Shown in pieces: positions 1 through 9,422 of a DNA stretch of 64,000 bases. Position 1 is the first letter of the stretch; each line of letters begins with the position of its first letter. Source of the stretch: Rhipicephalus microplus (taxonomy: Eukaryota > Arthropoda > Arachnida > Ixodida > Ixodidae); contig NC_134701.1 in assembly GCF_043290135.1 (NCBI RefSeq), positions 8,214,001 through 8,278,000 on the forward strand. Direction: 5' to 3'. Made by a program: the position numbers and the translations under genes. The notes under the pieces are model-generated. The model did not search any database and was not told the origin of the DNA. It worked only from the letters and a program-made list of their open reading frames with translations.

Positions 1-54
1 ATAGCTCTGAAGAAATGTTCTGACGGTGGTGAGAGCGGAGCAGGACTGTCTCCG

Positions 55-66
55 TGGCGCAATTGG
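55..66 (+). promoter_or_regulatory. Pol III A box (internal promoter)
   Basis: TGGCGCAATTGG in the D arm of the first unit matches the Pol III type 2 A box pattern TGGCNNAGTGG except at the usual variable sites. The same box is intact in most units. Common variants are TGGCACAATTGG, TGGGGCAATTGG and TGGCGCCATTGG. Confidence 0.8.
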
Positions 67-99
67 CTAGCGCGATCGGCTGTTAACCGAAAGGTTGGA

Positions 100-110
100 G
101 GTTCGAGCCC
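100..110 (+). promoter_or_regulatory. Pol III B box (internal promoter)
   Basis: GGTTCGAGCCC in the T arm of the first unit matches the B box consensus GGTTCGANNCC that binds TFIIIC. Across the array the box occurs in three main states: this consensus, GGTTTGAGCCC (C56 to T) and GTTTCGAGCCC (G53 to T). The last two should bind TFIIIC less well and also break tRNA tertiary or stem contacts. Confidence 0.8.
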
Positions 111-130
111 ACCCGGTGGTGGTGCGGCGC

Positions 131-138
131 TTTTTTTT
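131..138 (+). terminator. Pol III T-run terminator
   Basis: Eight T residues lie about 10 bases after the end of the first tRNA body. A run of four or more T on the non-template strand ends Pol III transcription. Class A units usually have T7-T9 here and class B units T6. The implied precursor has a short 3' trailer. Confidence 0.8.
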
Positions 139-1967
139 CTTTGGGGCGATAGCTCTGAAGAAATGGTCTGACGGTGGTGAGAGTGGAGCACGACTGTCTC
201 CGTGGCGCTATTGGCTAGCGCGATCGGCTGTTAACCGAAAGGTCGGAGGTTCGAGCCCACCCGGTGGTGGTGCGGCGCTTTTTTTTTCTTTGGGCTGATA
301 GCTTGAAAGATATGTTCTAATGGTGGTGAGAGTGGAGCAGGACTGTCTCCGTGGCGCAATCGGCCAGCGCGTTCGGCTGTTAACCAAAAAGTTGGAGGTT
401 CGAGCCCTCCCGGGAGTGGTGTGTTGCTTTTTTCTTTGCTGCTGATAGCTTTGAAGATATGTTCTGATGGTGGTAAGAGTGGAGCACGACTGTCTCCGTG
501 GCGCAATTGGCTAGTGCGATCGGCTGTTAACCGAAACGTTGGAGCTTCGAGCCCACCCGGTGGTGGTGCGGCGCTTTTTTTTCTTTGGGCTGATAGCTTT
601 GAAGATATGTTTTGATGGTGGTGAGAGTGGAGCAGGACTGTCTCTGTGGCGCAATTGGCTAGCGCGATTGGCTGTTAACCGAAAGGTTGGAGGTTCGAGC
701 CCACCCGGTGGTGGTGCGGTGCTTTTTTTTCTTTGTGCTGATAGCTTTGAAGATATGTTCTGATGGGGTGAGAGTGGAGCAGGACTGTCTCCCTGGCGCA
801 ATTGGCTTGCGCAATCGGCTGTTAACCGAAAGGTTGGAGGTTCGAGCCCACCCGGTGGTGGTGCGGCGCTTTTTTTTCTTTGCGCTGATAGCTTTGAAGA
901 TATGTTCTGATGGTGGTGAGAGTGGAGCAAGACTGTCCCCGTGGCGCAATGGGCTCTCGTGATCGGCTGTTAACCGAAAGGTTGGAGTTTCGAGCCCTCC
1001 CGGGAGTGGTGTGTTGCTTTTTTCTTTGTGGTAATAGCTTTGAAGATATGTTCTGATGGTGGTGAGAGTGGAGCAGGACTGTCTCCGTGGCGCAATTGGC
1101 TAGCGCGATCGGCTGTTAACCGAAAGGTTGGAGGTTCGAGCCCACCCGGTAGTGGTGCGGCGCTTTTTTTTCTTTGCCCTGATAGCTTTGAAGAAATGTT
1201 CTGACGGTGGTGAGAGTGGAGCAGGACTTTCTCTGTGGCGCAATTGGCTAGCGCGATCGGCTGTTAACCGAAAGGTTGGAGGTTCGAGCCCACCCGGTGG
1301 TGGTGCGGCGCTTTTTTTTCTTTGGGGCGATAGCTCTGAAGAAATGGTCTGACGGTGGTGAAAGTGGTGCACGATTGTCTCCGTGGCGCAGTTGGCAAGT
1401 GCGATCGGCTGTTAATCAAAAGGTTGGAGGTTCGAGCCCACCAGGTGATGGTGTGGCACTTTTTTTCTTTGTGCTGATAGGTTTGAAGATATGTTCTGAT
1501 GGTGGTGAGAGTGGAGCAGGACTGTCTCCGTGGCGCAATTGGCTAGCGCGATTGGCTGTTAACCGAAAGGTTAAAGGTTCGAGCCCACCTGGTGGTGGTG
1601 CGGTGCTTTTTTTTCTTTGGGCTGATAGCTTTGAAGATATGTTCTGAAGGTGGTGAGAGTGGAGCAGGACTGTCTCCGTGGCACAATTGGCTTGCGCGAT
1701 CGGCTGTTAACCGAAAGGTTGGAGGTTCGAGCCCACCCAGTGGTGGTGCGGCGCTTTTTTTTCTTTGCGCTGATAGCTTTGAAGATATGTTCTGATGGTG
1801 GTGAGAGTGGAGGAAGACTGTCCCCGTGGCGCAATGGGCTAGCGCGATCGGCTGTTAACCGAAAGGTTGGAGGTTCGAGCCCACCCGGTGGTGGTGCGGC
1901 GCTTTTTTTTCTTTGCGCTGATAGCTTTGAAGATATGTTCTGATGGTGTTGAGAGTGGAGCAAGACT

Positions 1968-2925
1968 GTCTCCGTGGCGCATTGGGCGAGCGCGATCGGC
2001 TGTTAACGGAAAGTTTGGAGTTTCGAGCCCTCCCGGGAGTGGTGTGTTGCTTTTTTCTTTGTGGTAATAGCTTTGAAGATATCTTCTGATGGTGGTGATA
2101 GTGGAGCAGGACTGTCTCCAAGGCGCAATTGGCTAGCGCTATCGGCTGTTAACAGAAAAGTTGGTGTTTCGAGCCCACCCGGTGGCGGTGCGGCGCTTTT
2201 TTTTCTTTGGGCTGATAGCTCTGAAGAAATGTTCTGACGGTGGTGAGAGTGGAGCAGGACTGTCTCCGTGGCGCAATTGGCTAGCGCGATCGGCTGTTAA
2301 CCGAAAGGTTGGAGGTTCGAGCCAACCCGGAGGTGGTGCGGCGCTTTTATTTCTTTGGGGCGATAGCTCTGAAGAAATGGTCTGACGGTGGTGAGAGTGG
2401 AGCACGACTGTCTCCGTGGCGCAATTGGCTAGCGCGATCGGCTGTTAACCGAAAGGTTGGAGGTTCGAGCCCACCCGGTGGTGGTGCGGCGCTTTTTTTT
2501 CTTTGGGCTGATAGCTCTGAAGAAATGTTCTGACGGTGGTGAGAGTGGAGCAGGACTGTCCCCGTGGCGCCATTGGCTAGCGCGATCGGCTGTTAACCAA
2601 AAAGTTGGAGGTTCGAGCCCTCCCGGGAGTGGTGTGTTGCTTTTTTCTTTGCGCTGATAGCTTTGAAGGTATGTTCTGATGGTGGTAAGAGTGGAGCACG
2701 ACTGTCTCCGTGGCGCAATTGGCTAGTGCGATCGGCTGTTAACCGAAAGATTGGAGCTTCGAGCCCACCCGGTGGTGGTGCGGCGCTTCTTTTTCTTTGG
2801 GCTGATAGCTTTGAAGATATGTTCTGATGGTGGTGAGAAGGGAGCAAGACTGTCTCCGTGGCGCAATGGGCTGGCGCGATCGGCTGTTAACCGAAACGTT
2901 GGAGTTTCGAGCCCTCCCGGGAGTG
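1968..2925 (+). repeat. segment recurring at 4332-5290, offset 2365 bp
   Basis: Seven units in the same order with matching odd features: the AAGGCG acceptor junction, the CCAAAAAG variable region and the GGTGGTAAGAGTGG spacer. The offset equals 16 units. A nearby match, 3183-3625 with 5397-5839 (first anticodon bases), has offset 2214, one unit less, so a single-unit indel separates the two stretches. Confidence 0.8.
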
Positions 2926-3590
2926 GTGTGTTGCTTTTCTTTCTTTGCGCTGATAACTTTGTAGATATGTTCTCATGGTGGTGAGAGCGGAGCAAGACTG
3001 TCTCCGTGGCGCAAAGGGCTAGCGCGATCGGCTGTTAACCGAAAGGGTAGAGGTTCGAGCCCACCCGGTAGTGGTGCGGCGCTTTTTTTTTCTTTGGGGT
3101 GATAGCTCTGAAGAAATGTTCTGACGGTGGTGAGAGCGGAGCAGGACTGTCTCCGTGGCGCAATTGGCTAGCGCGATCGGCTGTTAACCGAAAGGTTGGA
3201 GGTTCGAGCCCACCCGGTGGTGGTGCGGCGCTTTTTTTTCTTTGGGGCGATAGCTCTGAAGAAATGGTCTGACGGTGGTGAGAGTGGAGCACGACTGTCT
3301 CCGTGGCGCTATTGGCTAGCGCGATCGGCTGTTAACCGAAAGGTTGGAGGTTCGAGCCCACCCGGTGGTGGAGCGGCGCTTTTTATTCTTTGGTCTGATA
3401 GCTCTGAAGAAATGTTCTGACGGTGGTGAGAGTGGAGCAGGACTGTCCCCGTGGCGCCATTGGCTAGCGCGATCGGCTGTTAACCGAAAAGTTGGAGGTT
3501 CGAGCCCTCCCGGGTGGGGTGTGTTGCTTTTTTCTTTGCGCTGATAGCTTTGAAGATATGTTCTGATGGTGGTGAGCGTGGAGCACGATT

Positions 3591-3664
3591 GTCTCCGTGG
3601 CACAATTGGCTCGCGCGATCAGCCGCTAACAGAATGTTTGGAGGTTCGAGCCCACCCGGTGGTG
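3591..3664 (+). tRNA. tRNA-like unit with anticodon GCT (Ser AGC/AGT type)
   Basis: The loop reads CCGCTAA: C33 replaces the invariant U33 and the anticodon is GCT. The stem reads ATCAG against CAGAA, with A30 opposite A40 and further weak pairs. The body otherwise is class A. With U33 lost and the stem damaged, this is most likely a pseudogene rather than a tRNA-Ser; it lacks the long variable arm of tRNA-Ser. Confidence 0.72.
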
Positions 3665-3887
3665 GTGCGGCGCTTTTTTTATCTTTGGGCTGATAGCTTG
3701 GAAGATATGTTCTAATGGTGGTGAGAGTGGAGCAGGACTGTCTCCGTGGCGCATTGGGCAAGCGTGATCGCCTGTTAACCGAAAGGTTGGAGGTTCGAGC
3801 CCACCTGGTGGTGGTGCGGCGCTTTTTTTTCTTTGGGGTGATAGCTCTGAAGAAATGTTGTGACGATGGTGAGAGTGGAGCACGACT

Positions 3888-4848
3888 GTCTCCATGGGGC
3901 AATAGGCTAGCGCGATCGGCTGTTAACCGAAAGGTTGGAGGTTCGAGCCCACCCGGTGGTGGTGCGGCGCTTTTTTTTCTTTGTGCTGATAGCTCTGAAG
4001 AAATGTTCTGACGGTGGTAAGAGTGGAGAAGGACTGTCTCCGTGGCGCAATTGGCTAGCGCGATCGGCTGTTAACCGAAAAGTTGGAGGTTCGAGCTCTC
4101 CCAGTGGTGCTGCGGCGCTTTTTTTTCTTTGCACTGATAGCTTTGAAGATATGTTGTGATGGTGGTGAGAGTGGAACAGGACTGTCTCCGTGGCGCAATT
4201 GGCTAGCGCGATCGGCTGTTAACCGAAAGGTTGGAGGTTCGAGCCCACCCGGTGGTGGTGTGGCGCTTTTTTTTCTTTGCGCTGATAGCTTTGAAGATAT
4301 GTTCTGATGGTGTTGAGAGTGGAGCAAGACTGTCTCCGTGGCGCAATGGGCGAGCGCGATTGGCTGTTAACCGAAAGGTTGGAGTTTCGAGCCCTCCCGG
4401 GAGTGGTGTGTTGCTTTTTTCTTTGTGGTAATAGCTTTGAAGATATGTTCTGATGGTGGTGATAGTGGTGCAGGACTGTCTCCAAGGCGACATTGGCTAG
4501 CGCGATCGGCTGTTAACCGAAAAGTTGGAGTTTCGAGCCCACCCGGTGGTGGTGCGGCGCTTTTTTTTCTTTGGGCTGATAGCTCTGAAGAAATGTTCTG
4601 ACGGTGGTGAGAGTGGAGCAGGACTGTCTCCGTGGCGCAATTGGCTAGCGCGATCGGCTGTTAACCGAAAGGTTGCAGATTCGAGCCCACCTGGTGGTGG
4701 TGCGGCACCTTTTTTTTCTTTGGGGCGATAGCTCTGAAGAAATGGTCTGACGGTGGTGAGAGTGGAGCACGACTGTCTCTGTGGCGCAATTGACTAGCGC
4801 GATCGGCTGTTAACCGAAAGGTTGGAGCTTCGAGCCCACCCGGTGGTG
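3888..4848 (+). repeat. segment recurring at 7725-8685, offset 3837 bp
   Basis: Seven units (3922-4809) match 7759-8646 almost base for base, including the rare GAGAAGGACT spacer and the CAGTGGTGCTGCGG 3' end. The offset is 26 units. The high identity points to a recent duplication. Confidence 0.85.
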
Positions 4849-5953
4849 GTGCGGCGCTTTTTTTTCTTTGGGCTGATAGCTCTGAAGAATTGTTCTGACG
4901 GTGGTGAGAGTGGAGCAGGACTGTCCCCGTGGCGCCATTGGCTAGCGCGATCGGCTGTTAACCAAAAAGTTGGAGGTTCGAGCCCTCCCGGGAGTGGTGT
5001 GTTGCTTTTTTCTTTGCGCGGAAAGCTTTGAAGGTATGTTCTGATGGTGGTAAGAGTGGAGCACGACTGTCTCCGTGGCGCAATTGGCTAGTGCGATCGG
5101 CTGTTAACCGAAAGATTGGAGCTTCGAGCCCACCCGGTGGTGGTGCGGCGCTTTTTTTTCTTTGGGCTGATAGCTTTGAAGATATGTTCTGATGGTGGTG
5201 AGAAGAGAGCAAGACTGTCTCCGTGGCGCAATGGGCTGGCGCGATCGGCTGTTAACCGAAACGTGGGAGTTTCGAGCCCTCCCGGGAGTAGTGTGTTGCT
5301 TTTTTCTTTGCGCTGATAGCTTTGTAGATATGTTCTCATGGTGGTGAGAGCGGAGCAAGACTGTCTCCGTGGCGCAAAGGGCTAGCGCGATCGGCTGTTA
5401 ACCGAAAGGTTGGAGGTTCGAGCCCACCCGGTGTTGGTGCGGCGCTTTTTTTTCTTTGGGGCGATAGCTCTGAAGAAATGGTCTGACGGTGGTGAAGGTG
5501 GAGCACGACTGTCTCCGTGGCGCTATTGGCTAGCGCGATCGGCTGTTAACCGAAAGGTTGGAGGTTCGAGCCCACCCGGTGGTGGTGCGGCGCTTTTTTT
5601 TCTTTGGGCTGATAGCTCTGAAGAAATGTTCTGACGGTGTTGAGAGTGGTGCAGGACTGTCCCCGTGGCGCCATTGGCTAGCGCGATCGGCTGTTAACCG
5701 AAAAGTTGGAGGTTCGAGCCCTCCCGGGTGGGGTGTGTTGCTTTTTTCTTTGCGCTGATAGCTTTGAAGATATGTTCTGATGGTGGTGAGCGTGGAGCAC
5801 GATTGTCTCCGTGGCGCAATTGGCTAGCGCGATCAGCCGTTAACCGAAAGGTTGGAGGTTCGAGCCCACCCGGTGGTGGTGTGGCGCTTTTTTTATCTTT
5901 GGGCTGATAGCTTGAAAGATATGTTCTAATGGTGGTGAGAGTGGAGCAGGACT

Positions 5954-8833
5954 GTCTCCGTGGCGCAATCGGCCAGCGCGATCGGCTGTTAACCAAAAAG
6001 TTGGAGCTTCGAGCCCACCCGGTGGTGGTGCGGCGCTTTTTTTTCTTTGGGCTGATAGCTTTGAAGATATGTTCTGATGGTGGTGAGAAGGGAGCAAGAC
6101 TGTCTTCGTGGCGCAATGGGCTAGCGCGATCGGCTGTTAACCGAAAGGTTGGAGTTTCGAGCCCTCCCGGGAGGGGTGTGTTGCTTTTTTCTTTGTGGTA
6201 ATAGCTTTGAAGATATGTTCTGATGGTGGTGAGAGTGGAGCAGGACTGTCTCCATGGCGCAATTGGCTAGCGCGATCGGCTGTTAACCGAAAGTTTGGAG
6301 TTTCGAGCCCACCCGGTGGTGGTGCGGTGCTTTTTTTCCTTTGGGCTGATAGCGCTGAAGAAATGTTCTGATGGTGGTGAGAGTGGAGCAGGACTGTCTC
6401 CGTGGCGCAATTGGCTAGCGCGATCGGCTGTTAACCGAAAGGTTGGAGGTTCGAGCCCACCCGGTGGCGGTGCGGCGCTTTTTTTTCTTTGGGGCGATAG
6501 CTCTGAAGAAATGGTCTGATGGTGGTGAGAGTGGAGCAGGACTGTCTCCGTGGCGCAATTGGCTAGCGCGATTGGCTGTTAACCGAAAGGTTGGAGGTTC
6601 GAGCCCACCCGGTGGTGGTGCGGTGCTTTTTTTTCTTTGGGCTGATAGCTTTGAAGATATGTTCTGAAGGTGGTGAGAGTGGAGCAGGACTGTCTCCGTG
6701 GCACAATTGGCTTGCGCAATCGGCTGTTAACCGAAAGGTTGGAGGTTCGAGCCCACCCAGTGGTGGTGCGGCGCTTTTTTTTCTTTGCGCTGATAGCTTT
6801 GATGATATGTTCTGATGGTGGTGAGAGTGGAGGAAGACTGTCCCCGTGGCGCAATGGGCTAGCGCGATCGGCTGTTAACCGAATGGTTGGAGGTTCGAGC
6901 CCACCCGGTAAAGGTGCGGCGCTTTTTTTTCTTTGGGTTGATAGCTCTGAAGAAATGTTCTGACGGTGGTGAGAGCGGAGCAGGACTGTCTCCGTGGCGC
7001 AATCGGCTAGCGCGATCGGCTGTTAACCGAAAGGTTGGAGGTTCGAGCCCACCCGGTGTTGGTGCGGCGCTTTTTTTTCTTTGGGGTGATAGCTCTGAAG
7101 AAATGGTCTGACGGTGGTGAGAGTGGAGCACGACTGTCTCCGTGGCGCTATTGGCTAGCGCGATCGGCTGTTAACCGAAAGGTTGGAGGTTCGAGCCCAC
7201 CCGGTGGTGGTGCGGCGCTTTTTTTTCTTTGGCTGATAGCTCTGAAGAAATGTTCTGACGGTGTTGAGAGTAGAGCAGGACTGTCCCCGTGGCGCCATTG
7301 GCTAGCGCGATCGGCTGTTAACCGAAAAGTTGGAGCTTCGAGCCCACCCGGTGGTGGTGCGGCACTTTTTTTTCTTTGGGCTGATAGCTTTGAAGATATG
7401 TTCTGATGGTGGTGAGAAGGGAGCAAGACTGTCTCCGTGGCGCAATGGGCTAGCGCGATCGGCTGTTAACCGAAAGGTTGGAGTTTCGAGCCCTCCCAGG
7501 AGTGGTGTGTTGCTTTTTTCTTTGCGCTGATAGCTTTGAAGATATGTTCTCATGGTGGTGAGAGCGGAGCAAGACTGTCTCCGTGGCGCAAAGGGCTAGC
7601 GCGATCGGCTGTTAACCGAGAGGTTGGAGGTTCGAGCCCACCCTGTGGTGGTGCGGCGCTTTTTTTTCTTTGGGGTGATAGCTCTGAAGAAATGTTCTGA
7701 CGGTGGTGAGAGTGGAGCACGACTGTCTCCGTGGGGCAATAGGCTAGCGCGATCGGCTGTTAACCGAAAGGTTGGAGGTTCGAGCCCACCCGGTGGTTGT
7801 GCGGCGCTTTTTTTTCTTTGTGCTGATAGCTCTGAAGAAATGTTCTGACGGTGGTAAGAGTGGAGAAGGACTGTCTCCGTGGCGCAATTGGCTAGCGCGA
7901 TCGGCTGTTAACCGAAAAGTTGGAGGTTCGAGCTCTCCCAGTGGTGCTGCGGCGCTTTTTTTTCTTTGCACTGATAGCTTTGAAGATATGTTGTGATGGT
8001 GGTGAGAGTGGAGCAGGACTGTCTCCGTGGCGCAATTGGCTAGCGCGATCGGCTGTTAACCGAAAGGTTGGAGGTTCGAGCCCACCCGGTGGTGGTGTGG
8101 CGCTTTTTTTTCTTTGCGCTGATAGCTTTGAAGATATGTTCTGATGGTGTTGAGAGTGGAGCAAGACTGTCTCCGTGGCGCAATGGGCGAGCGCGATTGG
8201 CTGTTAACCGAAAGGTTGGAGTTTCGAGCCCTCCCGGGAGTGGTGTGTTGCTTTTTTCTTTGTGGTAATAACTTTGAAGATATGTTCTGATGGTGGTGAT
8301 AGTGGAGCAGGACTGTCTGAAAGGCGCAATTGGCTAGCGCGATCGGCTGTTAACCGAAAAGTTGGAGTTTCGAGCCCACCCGGTGGTGGTGCGGCGCTTT
8401 TTTTTCTTTGGGCTGATAGCTCTGAAGAAATGTTCTGACGGTGGTGAGAGTAGAGCAGGACTGTCTCCGTGGCGCAATTGGCTAGCGCGATCGGCTGTTA
8501 ACCGAAAGGTTGCAGGTTCGAGCCCACCTGGTGGTGGTGCGGCACTTTTTTTCTCTTTGGGGCGATAGCTCTGAAGAAATGGTCTGACGGTGGTGAGAGT
8601 GGAGCACGACTGTCTCTGTGGCGCAATTGACTAGCGCGATCGGCTGTTAACCGAAAGGTTGGAGGTTCGAGCCCACCCGGTGGTAGTGCGGCGCTTTTTT
8701 TCCTTTGGGCTGATAGCTCTGAAGAAATGTTCTGACGGTGGTGAGAGTGGAGCAGGACTGTCCCCGTGGCGCCATTGGCTAGTGCGATCGGCTGTTAACC
8801 GAAAAGTTGGAGGTTCGAGCCTTCCCGGGTGGG
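5954..8833 (+). tRNA. 20 tRNA-Asn(GTT)-like units
   Basis: First anticodon base at 5988, 6136, 6282, 6430, 6578, 6726, 6874, 7022, 7170, 7317, 7465, 7611, 7759, 7907, 8055, 8203, 8349, 8497, 8646 and 8794. Class B units are 6136, 7465, 8203 and 8794. Unit 8349 has its acceptor 5' strand changed to GTCTGAA followed by AG, which breaks three acceptor pairs and the start of the A box. Units 7759 to 8646 copy 3922 to 4809. Confidence 0.85.
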
Positions 8834-9422
8834 GTGTGTTGCTTTTTTCTTTGCGCTGATAGCTTTGAAGATATGTTCTGATGGTGGTGAGCGTGGAGCA
8901 CGATTGTCTCCGTGGCGCAATTGGCTAGCGCGATCGGCCGTTAACCGAAAGGTTGGAGGTTCGAGCCCACCCGGTGGTGTTGCGGCGCTTTTTTTTTCTT
9001 TGGGCTGATAGCTTGAAAGATATGTTCTAATGGTGGTGAGAGTGGAGCAGGACTGTCTCCGTGGCGCAATCGGCCAGCGCGATCGGCTGTTAACCAAAAA
9101 GCTGGAGGTTCGAGCCCTCCCGGGAGTGGTGTGTTGCTTTTTTCTTTGCGCTGATAGCTTTGAAGATATGTTCTGATGGTGGTAAAAGTGGAGCACAACT
9201 GTCTCCGTGGGGCAATTGGCTAGCGCGGTCGGCTGTTAACCGAAAGGTTGGAGGTTCGAGCCCACCCGGTAGTGGAGCGGCGCTTTTTTTTCTTTGGGCT
9301 GATAGCTCACAAGAAATGTTCTGACGGTGGTGAGAGTGGAGCAGGACTGTCTCCGTGGCACAATTGGCTAGCGCGATCGGCTGTTAACCGAAAAGTGATA
9401 GGTTCGAGCTCTCCCGGGAGGG
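7873..9422 (+). repeat. segment recurring at 9939-11489, offset about 2066 bp
   Basis: Eleven units, 7907-9383, match 9973-11450 in order. Shared markers include GTCTGAA acceptors, CTCACAAGAAATG spacers and the poor ATAGG T stem. The offset drifts from 2065 to 2068 because of small T-run and GGT indels. Repeat period is 14 units. Confidence 0.85.

Larger units (their letters stand above)
48..121 (+). tRNA. tRNA-Asn(GTT)-like, class A reference unit
   Basis: First complete unit, used here as the class A model. Acceptor GTCTCCG (48-54) faces CGGTGGT (114-120): pairs 5:68, 6:67, 7:66 and 3:70 are Watson-Crick, 1:72 and 2:71 are G-U, and 4:69 is U-U. The D stem GCGC/GCGC is perfect. Anticodon GTT is at 82-84 in loop CTGTTAA. 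The anticodon stem ATCGG/CCGAA pairs except A27 with A43. The T stem GGAGG/CCACC pairs except A51 with A63. The discriminator at 121 is G, as expected for Asn. The 3' CCA is not encoded, as in eukaryotes. The fold is plausible but carries two purine clashes that an active animal tRNA-Asn would not be expected to have. Confidence 0.85.
48..2925 (+). tRNA. 20 tRNA-Asn(GTT)-like units
   Basis: First anticodon base at 82, 230, 379, 526, 674, 821, 969, 1115, 1263, 1411, 1558, 1706, 1854, 2002, 2148, 2296, 2444, 2592, 2738 and 2886. Class B units are 379, 969, 2002, 2592 and 2886; the rest are class A. Unit 379 has the canonical T27 but also A41, so its anticodon stem loses a different pair. Unit 2148 has its acceptor end changed to GTCTCCA followed by AG instead of TG, and B box GTTTCGAGCCC. 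Confidence 0.85.
3000..5878 (+). tRNA. 20 tRNA-Asn-like units, one with anticodon GCT
   Basis: First anticodon base at 3034, 3183, 3331, 3479, 3625, 3774, 3922, 4070, 4218, 4366, 4512, 4660, 4809, 4957, 5103, 5251, 5397, 5545, 5693 and 5839. Class B units are 3479, 4366, 4957, 5251 and 5693. Unit 3625 reads GCT rather than GTT and has C33. Unit 5839 keeps GTT but also has C33. Unit 4070 has an altered T-arm 3' side (GAGCTCTCCCAGTGG) and keeps a class A-length T run. Confidence 0.85.

Noticed and set aside
545..588. GGT/GTG-rich trailers as a microsatellite or G-quadruplex
   Set aside because: The GGT run is only three or four repeats per unit and has G runs of two, too short for a convincing quadruplex. 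Only the single extra GGT near 10595 was kept as a feature.
3591..3664. A true tRNA-Ser(GCT) gene
   Set aside because: The anticodon reads GCT but there is no long variable arm, U33 is lost, and the rest is the Asn-type unit. It is a mutated copy.
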